Source: Betaproteobacteria bacterium SCGC AG-212-J23 (GTDB lineage Bacteria > Pseudomonadota > Gammaproteobacteria > Burkholderiales > SG8-39). Taken from it: a stretch of 64,000 bases of DNA. The translations under genes and the position numbers were made by a program. The notes beneath the pieces were generated by a model, which did no database searches, was not told where the DNA came from, and was given only the letters and a program-made list of their open reading frames with translations. How positions within the stretch are numbered: the stretch's first letter is position 1; every line of letters begins with the position of its first letter. The DNA is taken from contig LSTF01000001.1 of the NCBI GenBank assembly GCA_001644455.1, forward strand, positions 1-64,000. Reading direction: 5' to 3'. Positions 47,370 through 55,592 of this stretch are shown piece by piece.

Positions 47370-48092
47370 GTGTTCCTACAAGTCTCAAAACTCACCAAGA
47401 GATTTGGCGGGTTTACTGCGGTAAGCGACGTTTCGTTCGAGGTGGCCGAGGGCGAGATCCTCGGCCTCATCGGCCCGAACGGCTCGGGGAAGAGCACCAC
47501 CTTCAACCTCATCGCCGGCGCGCTGAAGCCCGACGCGGGCTCGGTGCGCTTTCGCGGCGACGAGGTCGGCGGGCTGCCGGCGTACCGCGTCGCGCACGCC
47601 GGCATCGGCCGCACCTACCAGATCCCGCGGCCGTTCAAGAAGCTCTCGCTCCTCGAGAACGTCGCGCTCGCCGCGTTCTACGGCGCGAACTCCCGCCTTT
47701 CCCGTGAGAAGGCATTCGAGCTCGCGAAGGATTCCCTGAAACTAGTTGGGTTACAGGAAACGAAAGTGGAAGGCTTGGGCGCGTCGGCGCTGAAGAAGCT
47801 CGAGCTCGCCCGCGCGCTCGCCACGCAGCCCAAGCTGCTGCTCGCCGACGAGTCGCTCGGCGGCCTCGACCACGCGGAGATGGACGGCGCGGCCGACATG
47901 CTGGCGCGGATCCGCGCCGAGCGCGGCGTCACCATCGTCTGGGTCGAGCACATCATGGGCGTGCTGATGCGCGTCGTCGATCGCTGCGTGGTGCTCGACC
48001 ACGGCGTGGTGATCGCCCAGGGCAAGCCGGCCGACGTCGCGAAGGACGCGAAGGTCATCGAGGTGTACCTGGGGACCGATGCTTTCGCTTAG
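47370..48092 (+). CDS. Liv-type ABC transporter ATP-binding protein (LivG-like)
   Basis: A 240-residue ATPase. Walker A is GPNGSGKST, the signature region GASALKKLELARALATQPKLLLADESLGGLDHAE with Walker B LLADE. VEHIMGVLMRVVDRCVVLDHG holds the switch His. The normally invariant LSGGQ reads LGASALKK, which is common in LivG proteins. It starts with GTG 47370 directly after the upstream stop and overlaps the next gene by 14 bases. Confidence 0.93.
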   Translation: MFLQVSKLTKRFGGFTAVSDVSFEVAEGEILGLIGPNGSGKSTTFNLIAGALKPDAGSVRFRGDEVGGLPAYRVAHAGIGRTYQIPRPFKKLSLLENVALAAFYGANSRLSREKAFELAKDSLKLVGLQETKVEGLGASALKKLELARALATQPKLLLADESLGGLDHAEMDGAADMLARIRAERGVTIVWVEHIMGVLMRVVDRCVVLDHGVVIAQGKPADVAKDAKVIEVYLGTDAFA

Positions 48093-48777
48093 CGACATTT
48101 CCGCCGCGTACGGCGGCTTCCAGGCGCTGTTCGGCGTCAGCCTCGAGGTGCGCGCCGGCGAATCGGTGGCGGTGATCGGCCCCAACGGTGCGGGCAAGAC
48201 GACGCTGCTCCGCCTGATTTCCAAGCTGATCGAACCCACGCAGGGAACGATCTCATTTCAAGACAATTCCCTTGTGCATGTCCCTCCTCATCAGGTGGTG
48301 GGACGCGGCATTGCCCACGTGCCGGAGAACCGGCGGCTCTTCCCGCGCCTCACCGTCGAAGAGAACCTGCGCATGGGGGCATTCACCGCGCGCGAAAAAT
48401 ACCAGGAACGACTTTCGCTGGTTTATGAATTGTTTCCCCGCATGAAAGAACGTCGCGCCCAGCCCGCGGGCACGCTCTCGGGCGGGGAGCAGCAGATGTG
48501 CGCCATCGGCCGCGCGCTCATGTCGGGGCCGAAGCTGCTCCTGCTCGACGAGCCCTCGGCCGGGCTCGCGCCGGTGGTGGTGCAGTCGATCTTCGAGCTG
48601 GTGAGGAAGATCTGCCGCGAGGGCTACACGGTGCTGATCGTCGAGCAGAACATCCGCCAGGTGCTGAAGGTCGTCGAGCGCGCGTACCTGCTCGAGGCGG
48701 GGAAGATCAAGATGCAGGGACCGTCGCAGGACTTCCTCCGGTCCGAAGAAATTCGCAAGGCCTACCTGGGGCTCTGA
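48079..48777 (+). CDS. Liv-type ABC transporter ATP-binding protein (LivF-like)
   Basis: A 232-residue ATPase: Walker A GPNGAGKTT, signature TLSGGEQQMCAIGRALM, Walker B LLLLDEPSAGLAP and the switch IVEQNIRQVLKV. The usual LivF features VPENRRLFPRLTVEENL are clear. Its stop overlaps the ATG of the permease gene (TGATG). Confidence 0.95.
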   Translation: MLSLSDISAAYGGFQALFGVSLEVRAGESVAVIGPNGAGKTTLLRLISKLIEPTQGTISFQDNSLVHVPPHQVVGRGIAHVPENRRLFPRLTVEENLRMGAFTAREKYQERLSLVYELFPRMKERRAQPAGTLSGGEQQMCAIGRALMSGPKLLLLDEPSAGLAPVVVQSIFELVRKICREGYTVLIVEQNIRQVLKVVERAYLLEAGKIKMQGPSQDFLRSEEIRKAYLGL

Positions 48778-49640
48778 TGGAAATCTTCGACATCTATCTC
48801 CTCGAAGCCGTCCTCAACGGGCTATTGCTCGGCGGGCTGCTCGCGCTGCTCTCGCTCGGCCTGAACCTGATCTTCGGCGTGATCGACGTGGTGTGGATCT
48901 GCTACGCGGAATTGATCATGTGCGGCATGTACGCGGTCTACTACCTGCACGTGCAGTACCACTGGCCGCTCTACGCGGCGATGCCGGCGGCGATCGTCAT
49001 CGTGGCGATGCTCGGCGTGCTGCTGCACCAGCTGGTGATCAAGCCGGTGCTCGCCGCCGAGCCGATCAACCAGCTGCTCGTCACCGGCGGCGTGCTCTTC
49101 TTCCTGCAGGCGGCGGCGACGCTCGCCTTCGGCATCGACTTCAAGAACCTCGGCGTGAGCCTGCCGGCGGTGCGCATCGGCGAGATGTCGTTCTCCGCGG
49201 CGCGCCTGATCGCGTTCGGCGCGGCAGTCTTGGGAGTCCTCGGTTTATTTGTTTTTTTAAGAAAAACTTATTTAGGTACGGCGATCCGCGCAATCAGTCA
49301 GGACCGGGCGATCATGCCGCTGATGGGCGTGAGCCCGGGGCGCATCTACACGCTCACCTCCGCGCTCGGCGGCGCGCTCGCCGGCCTCGGCTCCTGCCTG
49401 CTGGTGCTGCAGTACGACGTGCACCCGGCGATCGGCCTGTCCTTCGGCCCGATCACCTTCCTCATCTGCGTGATGGGCGGCCTGGGGAGCATGGCGGGCG
49501 GCCTGATCGCGGCGTTCGTCTTCGCCCAGTTCATCTCGGTCGGCGGCTTCTTCTTCGCCGTCGAGTGGGGCTACGTCATCGCCTTCGCCTTCTTCATCGG
49601 GATGATGTTTGTGAGACCCCAGGGCTTGTTTCGAAGATGA
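48777..49640 (+). CDS. Liv-type ABC transporter permease (LivH-like)
   Basis: A 287-residue, about eight-helix inner-membrane protein. LLLGGLLALLSLGLNLIFGVIDVVW near the N-terminus and RAISQDRAIMPLMGVSPGRIYTLTSALGGALAGLG in the middle (the EAA-like loop that meets the ATPase) are family marks. An AT-rich run of about 30 bases at 49240-49275 encodes part of a helix and a loop (LFVFLRKTYLG). Its start overlaps the LivF-like stop. Confidence 0.94.
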   Translation: MEIFDIYLLEAVLNGLLLGGLLALLSLGLNLIFGVIDVVWICYAELIMCGMYAVYYLHVQYHWPLYAAMPAAIVIVAMLGVLLHQLVIKPVLAAEPINQLLVTGGVLFFLQAAATLAFGIDFKNLGVSLPAVRIGEMSFSAARLIAFGAAVLGVLGLFVFLRKTYLGTAIRAISQDRAIMPLMGVSPGRIYTLTSALGGALAGLGSCLLVLQYDVHPAIGLSFGPITFLICVMGGLGSMAGGLIAAFVFAQFISVGGFFFAVEWGYVIAFAFFIGMMFVRPQGLFRR

Positions 49641-49647
49641 GCAAGCG

Positions 49648-50565
49648 ATGATCGGCAACTACCCGCTGCACCTCATGATCCTGGTGCTGCTCTGGGGCTA
49701 CATCTATACGGGCTGGTCGCTGATGGGGCGCCTGGGCATGGTGAGCTTCGGCCACGGCGCGTTCATGGGCATCGGCGCGTACACGGTGGTGATGCTGTGG
49801 AACCACTTCGGCCTCTCGCCGTGGCTCGGCGCGCCGGCCGCGCTGGCGCTGACCGCGGCGGTCGCGCTGGTCATCGCCTACCCGTGCTTTCGCTTCAAGA
49901 TCGTCGGCCACTACTTCGCGCTGGTGACGCTCGCGCTCTCGGAAGTGACGCGGCTGGTGATCACCGCGATGCGCGATGTGACCGGCGGCTCGCTCGGCGC
50001 GACACCGAACGGCGCGCTCACCGAAGGCCGGAGCGTGGCGATCGGCGCGCTGCAGTTCTCCGACAAGTGGGTCTGGCTCGCCATCATCTTCGCTTTTTGG
50101 TTGCTGGGCCTGTGGGTGTGGCGCCTCGTCGACCGCGGCATGGGACGGCTCGCGCTGCAGGCGATCAGCGAGGACGAGGAGGCGGCGGCCTCGATCGGCA
50201 TCCACGTCACGCGCGCCAAGCTGCAGGTGACGCTCGTCTCGGCGCTCATGACCTGCACCGGCGGCATCCTCTACGCGCAGTACCAGCTCTACGTGAACCC
50301 GGACACCGTCTCGGGCATCGCCATCAGCCTGCAGATGGTGTTCGGCGTCATCGCCGGCGGCATGTTCGTCATGCTCGGGCCGACGGTCGGCGCCGCGTTC
50401 ACGCTGCTGCTCGCCGAGGGCCTGCGGCTCGCCTTCGGCAACAAGTACCCGGCGCTCGACACCACGATCTACGGCGCGATGCTGGTCCTGTTCATCATCT
50501 TCATGCCCAAGGGGATCCTGGGCGCGCTGCTTGATCTAGTGCGCCGCCCGCGGCGCGCTTCCTAG
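49648..50565 (+). CDS. Liv-type ABC transporter permease (LivM-like)
   Basis: A 305-residue permease. LGMVSFGHGAFMGIGAYTVVML is the usual LivM N-terminal region. AISEDEEAAASIGIHVTRAKLQVTLVSALMTCTGGILYAQY is the cytoplasmic coupling loop. It completes the transporter. Its last 30 bases overlap the convergent hydrolase gene. Confidence 0.94.
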   Translation: MIGNYPLHLMILVLLWGYIYTGWSLMGRLGMVSFGHGAFMGIGAYTVVMLWNHFGLSPWLGAPAALALTAAVALVIAYPCFRFKIVGHYFALVTLALSEVTRLVITAMRDVTGGSLGATPNGALTEGRSVAIGALQFSDKWVWLAIIFAFWLLGLWVWRLVDRGMGRLALQAISEDEEAAASIGIHVTRAKLQVTLVSALMTCTGGILYAQYQLYVNPDTVSGIAISLQMVFGVIAGGMFVMLGPTVGAAFTLLLAEGLRLAFGNKYPALDTTIYGAMLVLFIIFMPKGILGALLDLVRRPRRAS

Positions 50566-51549
50566 CAGCTCTTCCAGCTCTTTCTTCCACCACTTGGCGC
50601 TGCCGGTCGTGCCGTGCCCTGCGGTGTCGGGGCTACCCGGAATCAGCAGCACGCGGCCGTTCTTCACCCGCTTGATCTCGCGATCGAGCACGCCCGTCTC
50701 GGGCGGGTTGCGCTCGTCGTCGGCGGAGTTGATCGCGAGCAGCGTCGCGGTGATCTTCTCGAGGCCGGGCGAAGGGTTGTAGTCGCGCGACGAATCCCAC
50801 TGGTAGAGGGTGTCGTCTGGGTCGGCGGTGAAGGGCGCCTTGAGGCGCGCATCGAGGAGCGCGTCGGCCTTCTCGCGCGTCGGCGCGGCCTTGTAGAGCG
50901 CCTGGCTGCCGCCGCTGGTCGCGAAGCCGAAGAACACCGACGCGAACTGGGCGTTCTTCGGGTCGCGGCGGATCGAGTCGATGATCAGGCGCCGCAGGAT
51001 CCAGTTGCGGCTCGCCATCTCGGTCGGCAGCGAGGCCATCGGCACGGCGATGTCCATGAAGCCGGGGTGCTTCTCCGCCCAGATCCAGGTCTGCATGCCG
51101 CCCATCGAGTTGCCGATGACGAGGCGCGCGTGGTGCACCTTCAGCCCCTCGGTCGCGAGGCGGTGCGCGGCGTCGACCATGTCGTCGTAGTTGTAGCGCG
51201 GGAACTTCGCGTGCATCCCGTCGGAAGGCTTGCTCGACTGGCCGTGGCCGAGCGAGTCGGGGAGGATGATGAAGTAGCGCTTCGCGTCGAGCGGCTGGCC
51301 GGGGCCGAACAGCTCGCCCGCAAACGCGGGCGTGAGCATGCTCGCGCCGGAGCCGGTCGTGCCGTGCAGCACCAGCACCGGCTCGCCGGTCGGCGCGCCC
51401 AGCGTGCGGTAGTGCATGCGCAGCTCGGGCAGCGTCTCGCCGGTGTGGAATTTGAAATCGCGCGCGACCCAGCTCCCTTCCTGCGGCGCCGGGTAATCGG
51501 CGTGGGCGGAAAAGGCGATCACCAACAGAAACAGTTTCAAGAGCTTCAT
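50536..51549 (-). CDS. Secreted alpha/beta hydrolase, MetX-like
   Basis: A 337-residue protein with a signal peptide (MKLLKLFLLVIAFSAHA). The hydrolase fold resembles homoserine acetyltransferase: ELRMHYRTLGAPTGEPVLVLHGTTGSG, nucleophile motif GNSMGGMQTWIWAEKHP, Asp in NSADDERNPPE and a C-terminal His (SPDTAGHGTT). MetX itself is cytosolic, so a periplasmic esterase or acyltransferase is more likely. AAGGAGGAGA precedes the ATG at 51549. Confidence 0.85.
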   Translation of the reverse strand: MKLLKLFLLVIAFSAHADYPAPQEGSWVARDFKFHTGETLPELRMHYRTLGAPTGEPVLVLHGTTGSGASMLTPAFAGELFGPGQPLDAKRYFIILPDSLGHGQSSKPSDGMHAKFPRYNYDDMVDAAHRLATEGLKVHHARLVIGNSMGGMQTWIWAEKHPGFMDIAVPMASLPTEMASRNWILRRLIIDSIRRDPKNAQFASVFFGFATSGGSQALYKAAPTREKADALLDARLKAPFTADPDDTLYQWDSSRDYNPSPGLEKITATLLAINSADDERNPPETGVLDREIKRVKNGRVLLIPGSPDTAGHGTTGSAKWWKKELEELLGSAPRAAH

Positions 51550-51566
51550 GTCTCCTCCTTGCGGGA

Positions 51567-51576
51567 ATCCTACAAT
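51567..51576. promoter_or_regulatory. Divergent minus-10 elements sharing a TA step
   Basis: On the plus strand TACAAT (51571-51576) ends 6 nt before the ATG at 51583. On the minus strand TAGGAT (51567-51572) is followed by a leader with an AGGAGG site before the ATG at 51549. The two hexamers overlap by the 2 bases TA. The plus gene would be leaderless, the minus gene leadered. Confidence 0.45.
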
Positions 51577-51582
51577 GGTCCC

Positions 51583-52530
51583 ATGCGGATATTGGCGGCG
51601 GTCCTGCTTTTTGCGTTCGGCGCGGCGCACGCTGCCTGGCCGGAAAAGCCGATCCGCTTCGTCGTTCCCTCGGCGCCGGGCGGCTCGCCCGACGTCCTGA
51701 TGCGCATCCTCGCGCAGCAACTCTCGGTGCAGTTGGGCGTTCCCTTCGTCATCGACAACAAGCCGGGCGCGTCGTACGTGCCGGGGACCATGGACATCGT
51801 CCGCGCGCCGCCCGACGGCTACACGCTCGGCTACGGCAACATTGTCTCGCTCGCCATCAACTACTCGCTGCTGCAGAAGGTGCCGTACCTCGTCGAGCGC
51901 GACCTGACGCTGGTCTCGAACTGCGTGAACGTCTTCAACATGCTCGCGGTGAGCAACGACCTGCCGGTGCGCACGGTGCCGGAGCTGATCGAGTACGCGA
52001 GGAAGAATCCGGGCAAGCTCACCAACGGCTCGTCGGGCAACGGCACCACCGGGCACCTCGGCGGAGAGCTCTTCAAGATGATGACCGGCATTTCCATGGT
52101 GCACGCGCCGTACAAGGGCAGCCCGCAGGCGATCAACGACCTGATGGCCGGGCGAATCCAGGTGATGTTCGACAACGTGCCCTCGATCGGGCCGCATGTG
52201 AAGGCTGGCAAGGTGCGCGGCCTCGGCGTCTCCTCGCTCGTGCGCGCGGCGCAGTTCCCGCAGATTCCGGCGATCGCCGAGAGCGTGCCGGGCTACCAGA
52301 CCAACGCCTGGGGCGGCGTCATCGGCCCCGCCGGGCTGCCGCCCGAAATCGTCAAGAGGCTTTCCCTGGAAATCAGGAAAGCATTGGCGGCGCCCGAAGT
52401 CGCGGAGCGCTATCGCGTCCTCGACACCGAGCCCGACGGCAGCGGCCCCGAGGCGTTCGCCGAGCTGGTGCGCAGGGAAACCCGCAAGTGGGGAGACGTG
52501 GTCTCCCGTTCCGGCGCGAAGGTGGACTGA
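51583..52530 (+). CDS. Bug/TctC-family periplasmic solute receptor
   Basis: A 315-residue receptor with signal peptide (MRILAAVLLFAFGAAHA). Family motifs are WPEKPIRFVVPSAPGGSPDVLMRI, FVIDNKPGASYVPGTMDIVRAPPDGYTL and HAPYKGSPQAINDLMAGRIQVMFD. Its stop overlaps the ATG of the D-aminoacylase-like gene (TGATG), hinting that the ligand may be an N-acylated amino acid or related amide. That link is inference from context. Confidence 0.92.
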   Translation: MRILAAVLLFAFGAAHAAWPEKPIRFVVPSAPGGSPDVLMRILAQQLSVQLGVPFVIDNKPGASYVPGTMDIVRAPPDGYTLGYGNIVSLAINYSLLQKVPYLVERDLTLVSNCVNVFNMLAVSNDLPVRTVPELIEYARKNPGKLTNGSSGNGTTGHLGGELFKMMTGISMVHAPYKGSPQAINDLMAGRIQVMFDNVPSIGPHVKAGKVRGLGVSSLVRAAQFPQIPAIAESVPGYQTNAWGGVIGPAGLPPEIVKRLSLEIRKALAAPEVAERYRVLDTEPDGSGPEAFAELVRRETRKWGDVVSRSGAKVD

Positions 52531-53957
52531 TGGACCTGGTGATTCGCAACGCGACCGTCATCGACGGTACCCGCGCTCCCCGCTTTCAGGCCGATATCGG
52601 CATCGCTGGCGGGCGGATCGCAGCGATTGGAAAAGCACCGAAGGGCAATAAGGAGATCGATGGCGGAGGAAAGATCCTGGCGCCGGGATTCATCGACGCG
52701 CACACCCACGACGACCGCCTGATGCTTTCCGCCCCGGAGATGGCGCCCAAGGTGAGCCAGGGCGTGACCACGGTGGTCGCCGGCAACTGCGGCATTTCGC
52801 TCGCTCCCGCGCCGAAGGGCATGCGAGCACCGGTGACGCCGCCGATCGACCTCATGGACGACGAAGGGAAATGGTTTCGCTTCAAGGAATTCAAGGATTA
52901 CGTAAAGACCCTGAGAGAAAATCCGCCTGCAACCAACTGTGCTCTGCTCGTCGGCCACACGATGCTGCGCGTGCAGACGATGGATGATGTCGAAAGAGCC
53001 GCTTCAGAAAAAGAGATTTCTTCCATGCAACGCCTGGTGGAGGAAGCCCTTGAAGCCGGCGCGATCGGCGTCTCGACCGGCCTCTACTACGAGCCCGCCA
53101 GCGCCGCGCCGACCGAGGAAGTGATCGAGGTCTGCCGCCCGCTCTCGAGGCGCAACGCGCTCTACTGCACGCACATGCGCGACGAGGGCGACCGCATCGT
53201 CGACTCGCTGGAGGAAACCTTCCGCATCGGCCGCGAGCTCGGCGTGCCGGTGGTGATCTCGCACCACAAGCTCGCCGGCACGCCCAACCACGGCCGCTCC
53301 GCCGAGACGCTGCCGCTCATCGAGAAGGCGATGCGCTCGCAGAAGATCGGCCTCGACTGCTACCCCTACTGCGCGTCCTCGACGATCCTTTCCTTTGGCC
53401 GGACCCAGGTGGCTTCGAAGACGCTGGTGACCTGGTCGAAGCCGCACCCCGAATTCCAGGGGATGGATCTGCGCGACATTGCTACGAAAATGAGACGTTC
53501 GATCGAAGAGACCGTAGGGCAGCTGGTCCCCGCGGGGGCAATCTATTTCTCGATGGACGAGAAAGACGTGCAGCGCATCCTCGCCTTCGAGCACACCATG
53601 ATCGGCTCCGACGGCCTGCCGCACGACGCGGCGCCGCACCCGCGGCTGTGGGGGACCTTTCCGCGCGTGCTCGGGCACTATGCAAATGGCCTGAACCTGT
53701 TTCCGCTCGAGACGGCGGTCTACAAGATGACCGGCCTCACGGCGAAGACCTTCGGCCTCGCGGATCGCGGCGTGTTGAAGGAGGGCTATGCCGCCGACAT
53801 CGTGCTCTTTGATGAAGGCATCCACGAGAGCGCGACCTTCGAGAAGCCCATCCAGGCGGCGAAAGGCATCGACACCGTGATCGTCAACGGCCAGGCGGTG
53901 TGGCGCGGCGGCAAGCCGACCGGCGCGCGGCCGGGGAAGGTCCTGAGACGGGAATAG
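52530..53957 (+). CDS. N-acyl-D-amino-acid deacylase family amidohydrolase
   Basis: A 475-residue metal hydrolase. MDLVIRNATVIDGT opens the beta sandwich, FIDAHTHDD supplies the first metal ligands, VVISHHKLAGTPNHG and the Asp in IGSDGLPHD the later ones. The end VIVNGQAVWRGGKPTGARPGKVLRR is typical of D-aminoacylases. It would release a D-amino acid from an N-acyl precursor; related family members act on other cyclic or linear amides. The upstream Bug receptor overlaps by one base. Confidence 0.88.
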   Translation: MDLVIRNATVIDGTRAPRFQADIGIAGGRIAAIGKAPKGNKEIDGGGKILAPGFIDAHTHDDRLMLSAPEMAPKVSQGVTTVVAGNCGISLAPAPKGMRAPVTPPIDLMDDEGKWFRFKEFKDYVKTLRENPPATNCALLVGHTMLRVQTMDDVERAASEKEISSMQRLVEEALEAGAIGVSTGLYYEPASAAPTEEVIEVCRPLSRRNALYCTHMRDEGDRIVDSLEETFRIGRELGVPVVISHHKLAGTPNHGRSAETLPLIEKAMRSQKIGLDCYPYCASSTILSFGRTQVASKTLVTWSKPHPEFQGMDLRDIATKMRRSIEETVGQLVPAGAIYFSMDEKDVQRILAFEHTMIGSDGLPHDAAPHPRLWGTFPRVLGHYANGLNLFPLETAVYKMTGLTAKTFGLADRGVLKEGYAADIVLFDEGIHESATFEKPIQAAKGIDTVIVNGQAVWRGGKPTGARPGKVLRRE

Positions 53958-54007
53958 CAGGCGGTCCGTACTGTTAGTCAACGAACGTTCACCACGGAGG
54001 AGGTCCA

Positions 54008-54661
54008 GTGAAAATCACCATCATCACGGCAGCGTTGCTGCTGGCATTCGGAGCGCAGGCGCAGGACAAGAAGCCCGCAGGCAAGATGTCGTTCTTCGTC
54101 ACCAGCGCCGGCAAGGGCAACGGCGCGGACCTGGGCGGCCTGGAAGGCGCCGACGCGCATTGCAACGCACTCGCCAAGGCCGCGGGCTCGAAACAGAGTA
54201 ACTGGAAGGCCTACCTCAGCACCTCGCTGCCGGGCGGCGACGCCGGCGTCAATGCGCGCGATCGCATCGGCAAGGGCCCCTGGTACAACGCCAAGGGCGT
54301 CATGGTGGCGAAGAACGTCAACGACCTGCACTCGAGCAAGAACAACATCAACAAGCAGACCGCGCTCGACGAGAAGGGCAACCCGATCAAGGGCCGCGGC
54401 GACACGCCGAACGAGCACGACATCCTCACCGGCTCCGATCCGATGGGCATGTACTCCACCGCCGGCGGCGACACGACCTGCGGCAACTGGACGAAGAGCG
54501 GCGAGGGTTCGGCGATCGTCGGCCACCACGACCTGCAGGGCCTGAAGGACACGCGGCACATGAAGTCGTGGAATTCCTCGCACGGCTCGCGCGGCTGCAG
54601 CCAGGACAACCTGAAGGCCTCCGGCGGCGCGGGACTGCTTTACTGCTTCGCAGCGAAGTAG
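54008..54661 (+). CDS. Secreted protein with lectin/endostatin-like fold
   Basis: A 217-residue protein with signal peptide (MKITIITAALLLAFGAQA). The conserved block FVTSAGKGNGADLGGLEGADAHCNALAKAAG, then WKAYLSTS, NARDRIGKGPWYNAKGV and NSSHGSRGCSQ, resembles DUF1554/endostatin-like secreted proteins. Cysteines at ADAHC, TTCGNW, RGCSQ and LLYCFA would form disulfides. The function is unknown. The start is a GTG with a strong GGAGGAGG site. Confidence 0.75.
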   Translation: MKITIITAALLLAFGAQAQDKKPAGKMSFFVTSAGKGNGADLGGLEGADAHCNALAKAAGSKQSNWKAYLSTSLPGGDAGVNARDRIGKGPWYNAKGVMVAKNVNDLHSSKNNINKQTALDEKGNPIKGRGDTPNEHDILTGSDPMGMYSTAGGDTTCGNWTKSGEGSAIVGHHDLQGLKDTRHMKSWNSSHGSRGCSQDNLKASGGAGLLYCFAAK

Positions 54662-54665
54662 CTTT

Positions 54666-54995
54666 TCATTTCTTCTTGAGGAGGTCCTGGAGCGCGGTGC
54701 CGGTCACCCGCTCCACGCGACCGTCGTTGGTGAGCTCGACTGCCTCGCCGGCGAAGAAGGTGTTGTCTTCGACGTCCACGGTCTGGAAGCCGCCGACGTC
54801 CATGCGGATCTGCAGGCGATAGAGATGCGGCTCCTTCTCCTTCTTCGTGCCCTGGTTCGGCACCACCGCGATCGAGTCGATCACGCCCGAGCCGGCGCGG
54901 AAATTCCCGGGCCGGACGATCTGGCTCTCGTTCTGCGCCGGGTCGGAGGTGTAGGTACATCCCGCGAGGACGAGAAGCAGCAAGGCGAGGCGCAT
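54666..54995 (-). CDS. Small putative lipoprotein
   Basis: A 109-residue protein with a lipobox (MRLALLLLVLAGCTYTSDP, acylated Cys13). The mature part (SGVIDSIAVVPNQGTKKEKEPHLYRLQIRMDVGGFQTVDVEDNTFFAGEAVELTNDGRVERVTG) resembles the glycine-zipper-free half of SlyB/OmpA-like small lipoproteins that carry a SH3-like beta fold. The function is unknown. It is convergent with the lectin-like gene and divergent from the OmpA-like gene. Confidence 0.75.
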   Translation of the reverse strand: MRLALLLLVLAGCTYTSDPAQNESQIVRPGNFRAGSGVIDSIAVVPNQGTKKEKEPHLYRLQIRMDVGGFQTVDVEDNTFFAGEAVELTNDGRVERVTGTALQDLLKKK

Positions 54996-55100
54996 CCCCT
55001 GATTCTGCCATTCTTGACCGGCGAATCTCCCTGATCCGGGCAGCGCAGTGCCTCGCTTCCCCAGTGCAATGGCGGAATCCTCTCCACGAAAGGAAACGCC

Positions 55101-55592
55101 ATGCTGAAGCAGTCACTGATCCTCGCCGCGCTCGTCGCCATGAGCGGCTGCGATCCTCGGTCTCCGACCAAGGAGGCGCCAAAGGTCTCCGCCCTGCCGC
55201 AACCGGACACCTTCCGCGCCGAAGTGCTGTTCGACTTCGAGCGTGCCGAGCTGGGCGGCGAGGGCCGCAAGCTGCTCGACGAGCTGGCGCGCGAGCTGGT
55301 CGCCTCGGACATCGAGCGGCTGACCGCCACGGCGCACACCGATCGCATCGGCGGTGCGGCGTACAACGAGGAGCTGGCGGCGCGCCGTGCCGAAGCGATC
55401 CGCGACTACCTGGTCGGCAAGGGCGTGCCCGTGGACTTGCTGCAGGTCGAGGGCAAGGGCGCGCGCGAGCCGGTCACCGCCGGGCGCTGCGACGGCCTGG
55501 GTCCCGAGAACAAGCAGAACGCGAAGCTGATCGCCTGCCTGCGGCCCGATCGCCGCGCGGTGATCGAAGTCAGGCAGCGAGCGGCGCGCTGA
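55101..55592 (+). CDS. OmpA-family lipoprotein
   Basis: A 163-residue protein with lipobox (LVAMSGCDPRS). The C-terminal OmpA peptidoglycan-binding domain is clear: LFDFERAELGGEGRKLLDELA, LTATAHTDRIGGAAYNEELAARRAEAIRDYLVGKGV and LRPDRRAVIEVR, with the NxxLSxxR-like motif as N-E-E-L-A-A-R-R. It should link the outer membrane to the cell wall. An AAAGGAAA site precedes the ATG. Its 3' end overlaps the convergent histidine kinase gene by 23 bases. OmpA-like proteins also occur in the sortase systems that use this kinase type. Confidence 0.87.
   Translation: MLKQSLILAALVAMSGCDPRSPTKEAPKVSALPQPDTFRAEVLFDFERAELGGEGRKLLDELARELVASDIERLTATAHTDRIGGAAYNEELAARRAEAIRDYLVGKGVPVDLLQVEGKGAREPVTAGRCDGLGPENKQNAKLIACLRPDRRAVIEVRQRAAR

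Noticed and set aside
12581-52530. Four Bug receptors as parts of complete TTT transporters
   Set aside because: No TctA/TctB membrane genes lie beside any of them. They are best listed as stand-alone receptors, as is usual in Burkholderiales.
53982-53989. GAACGTTC palindrome before the lectin-like gene as an operator
   Set aside because: Eight bases alone is too short to support an operator call, and no second copy or known regulator is nearby.
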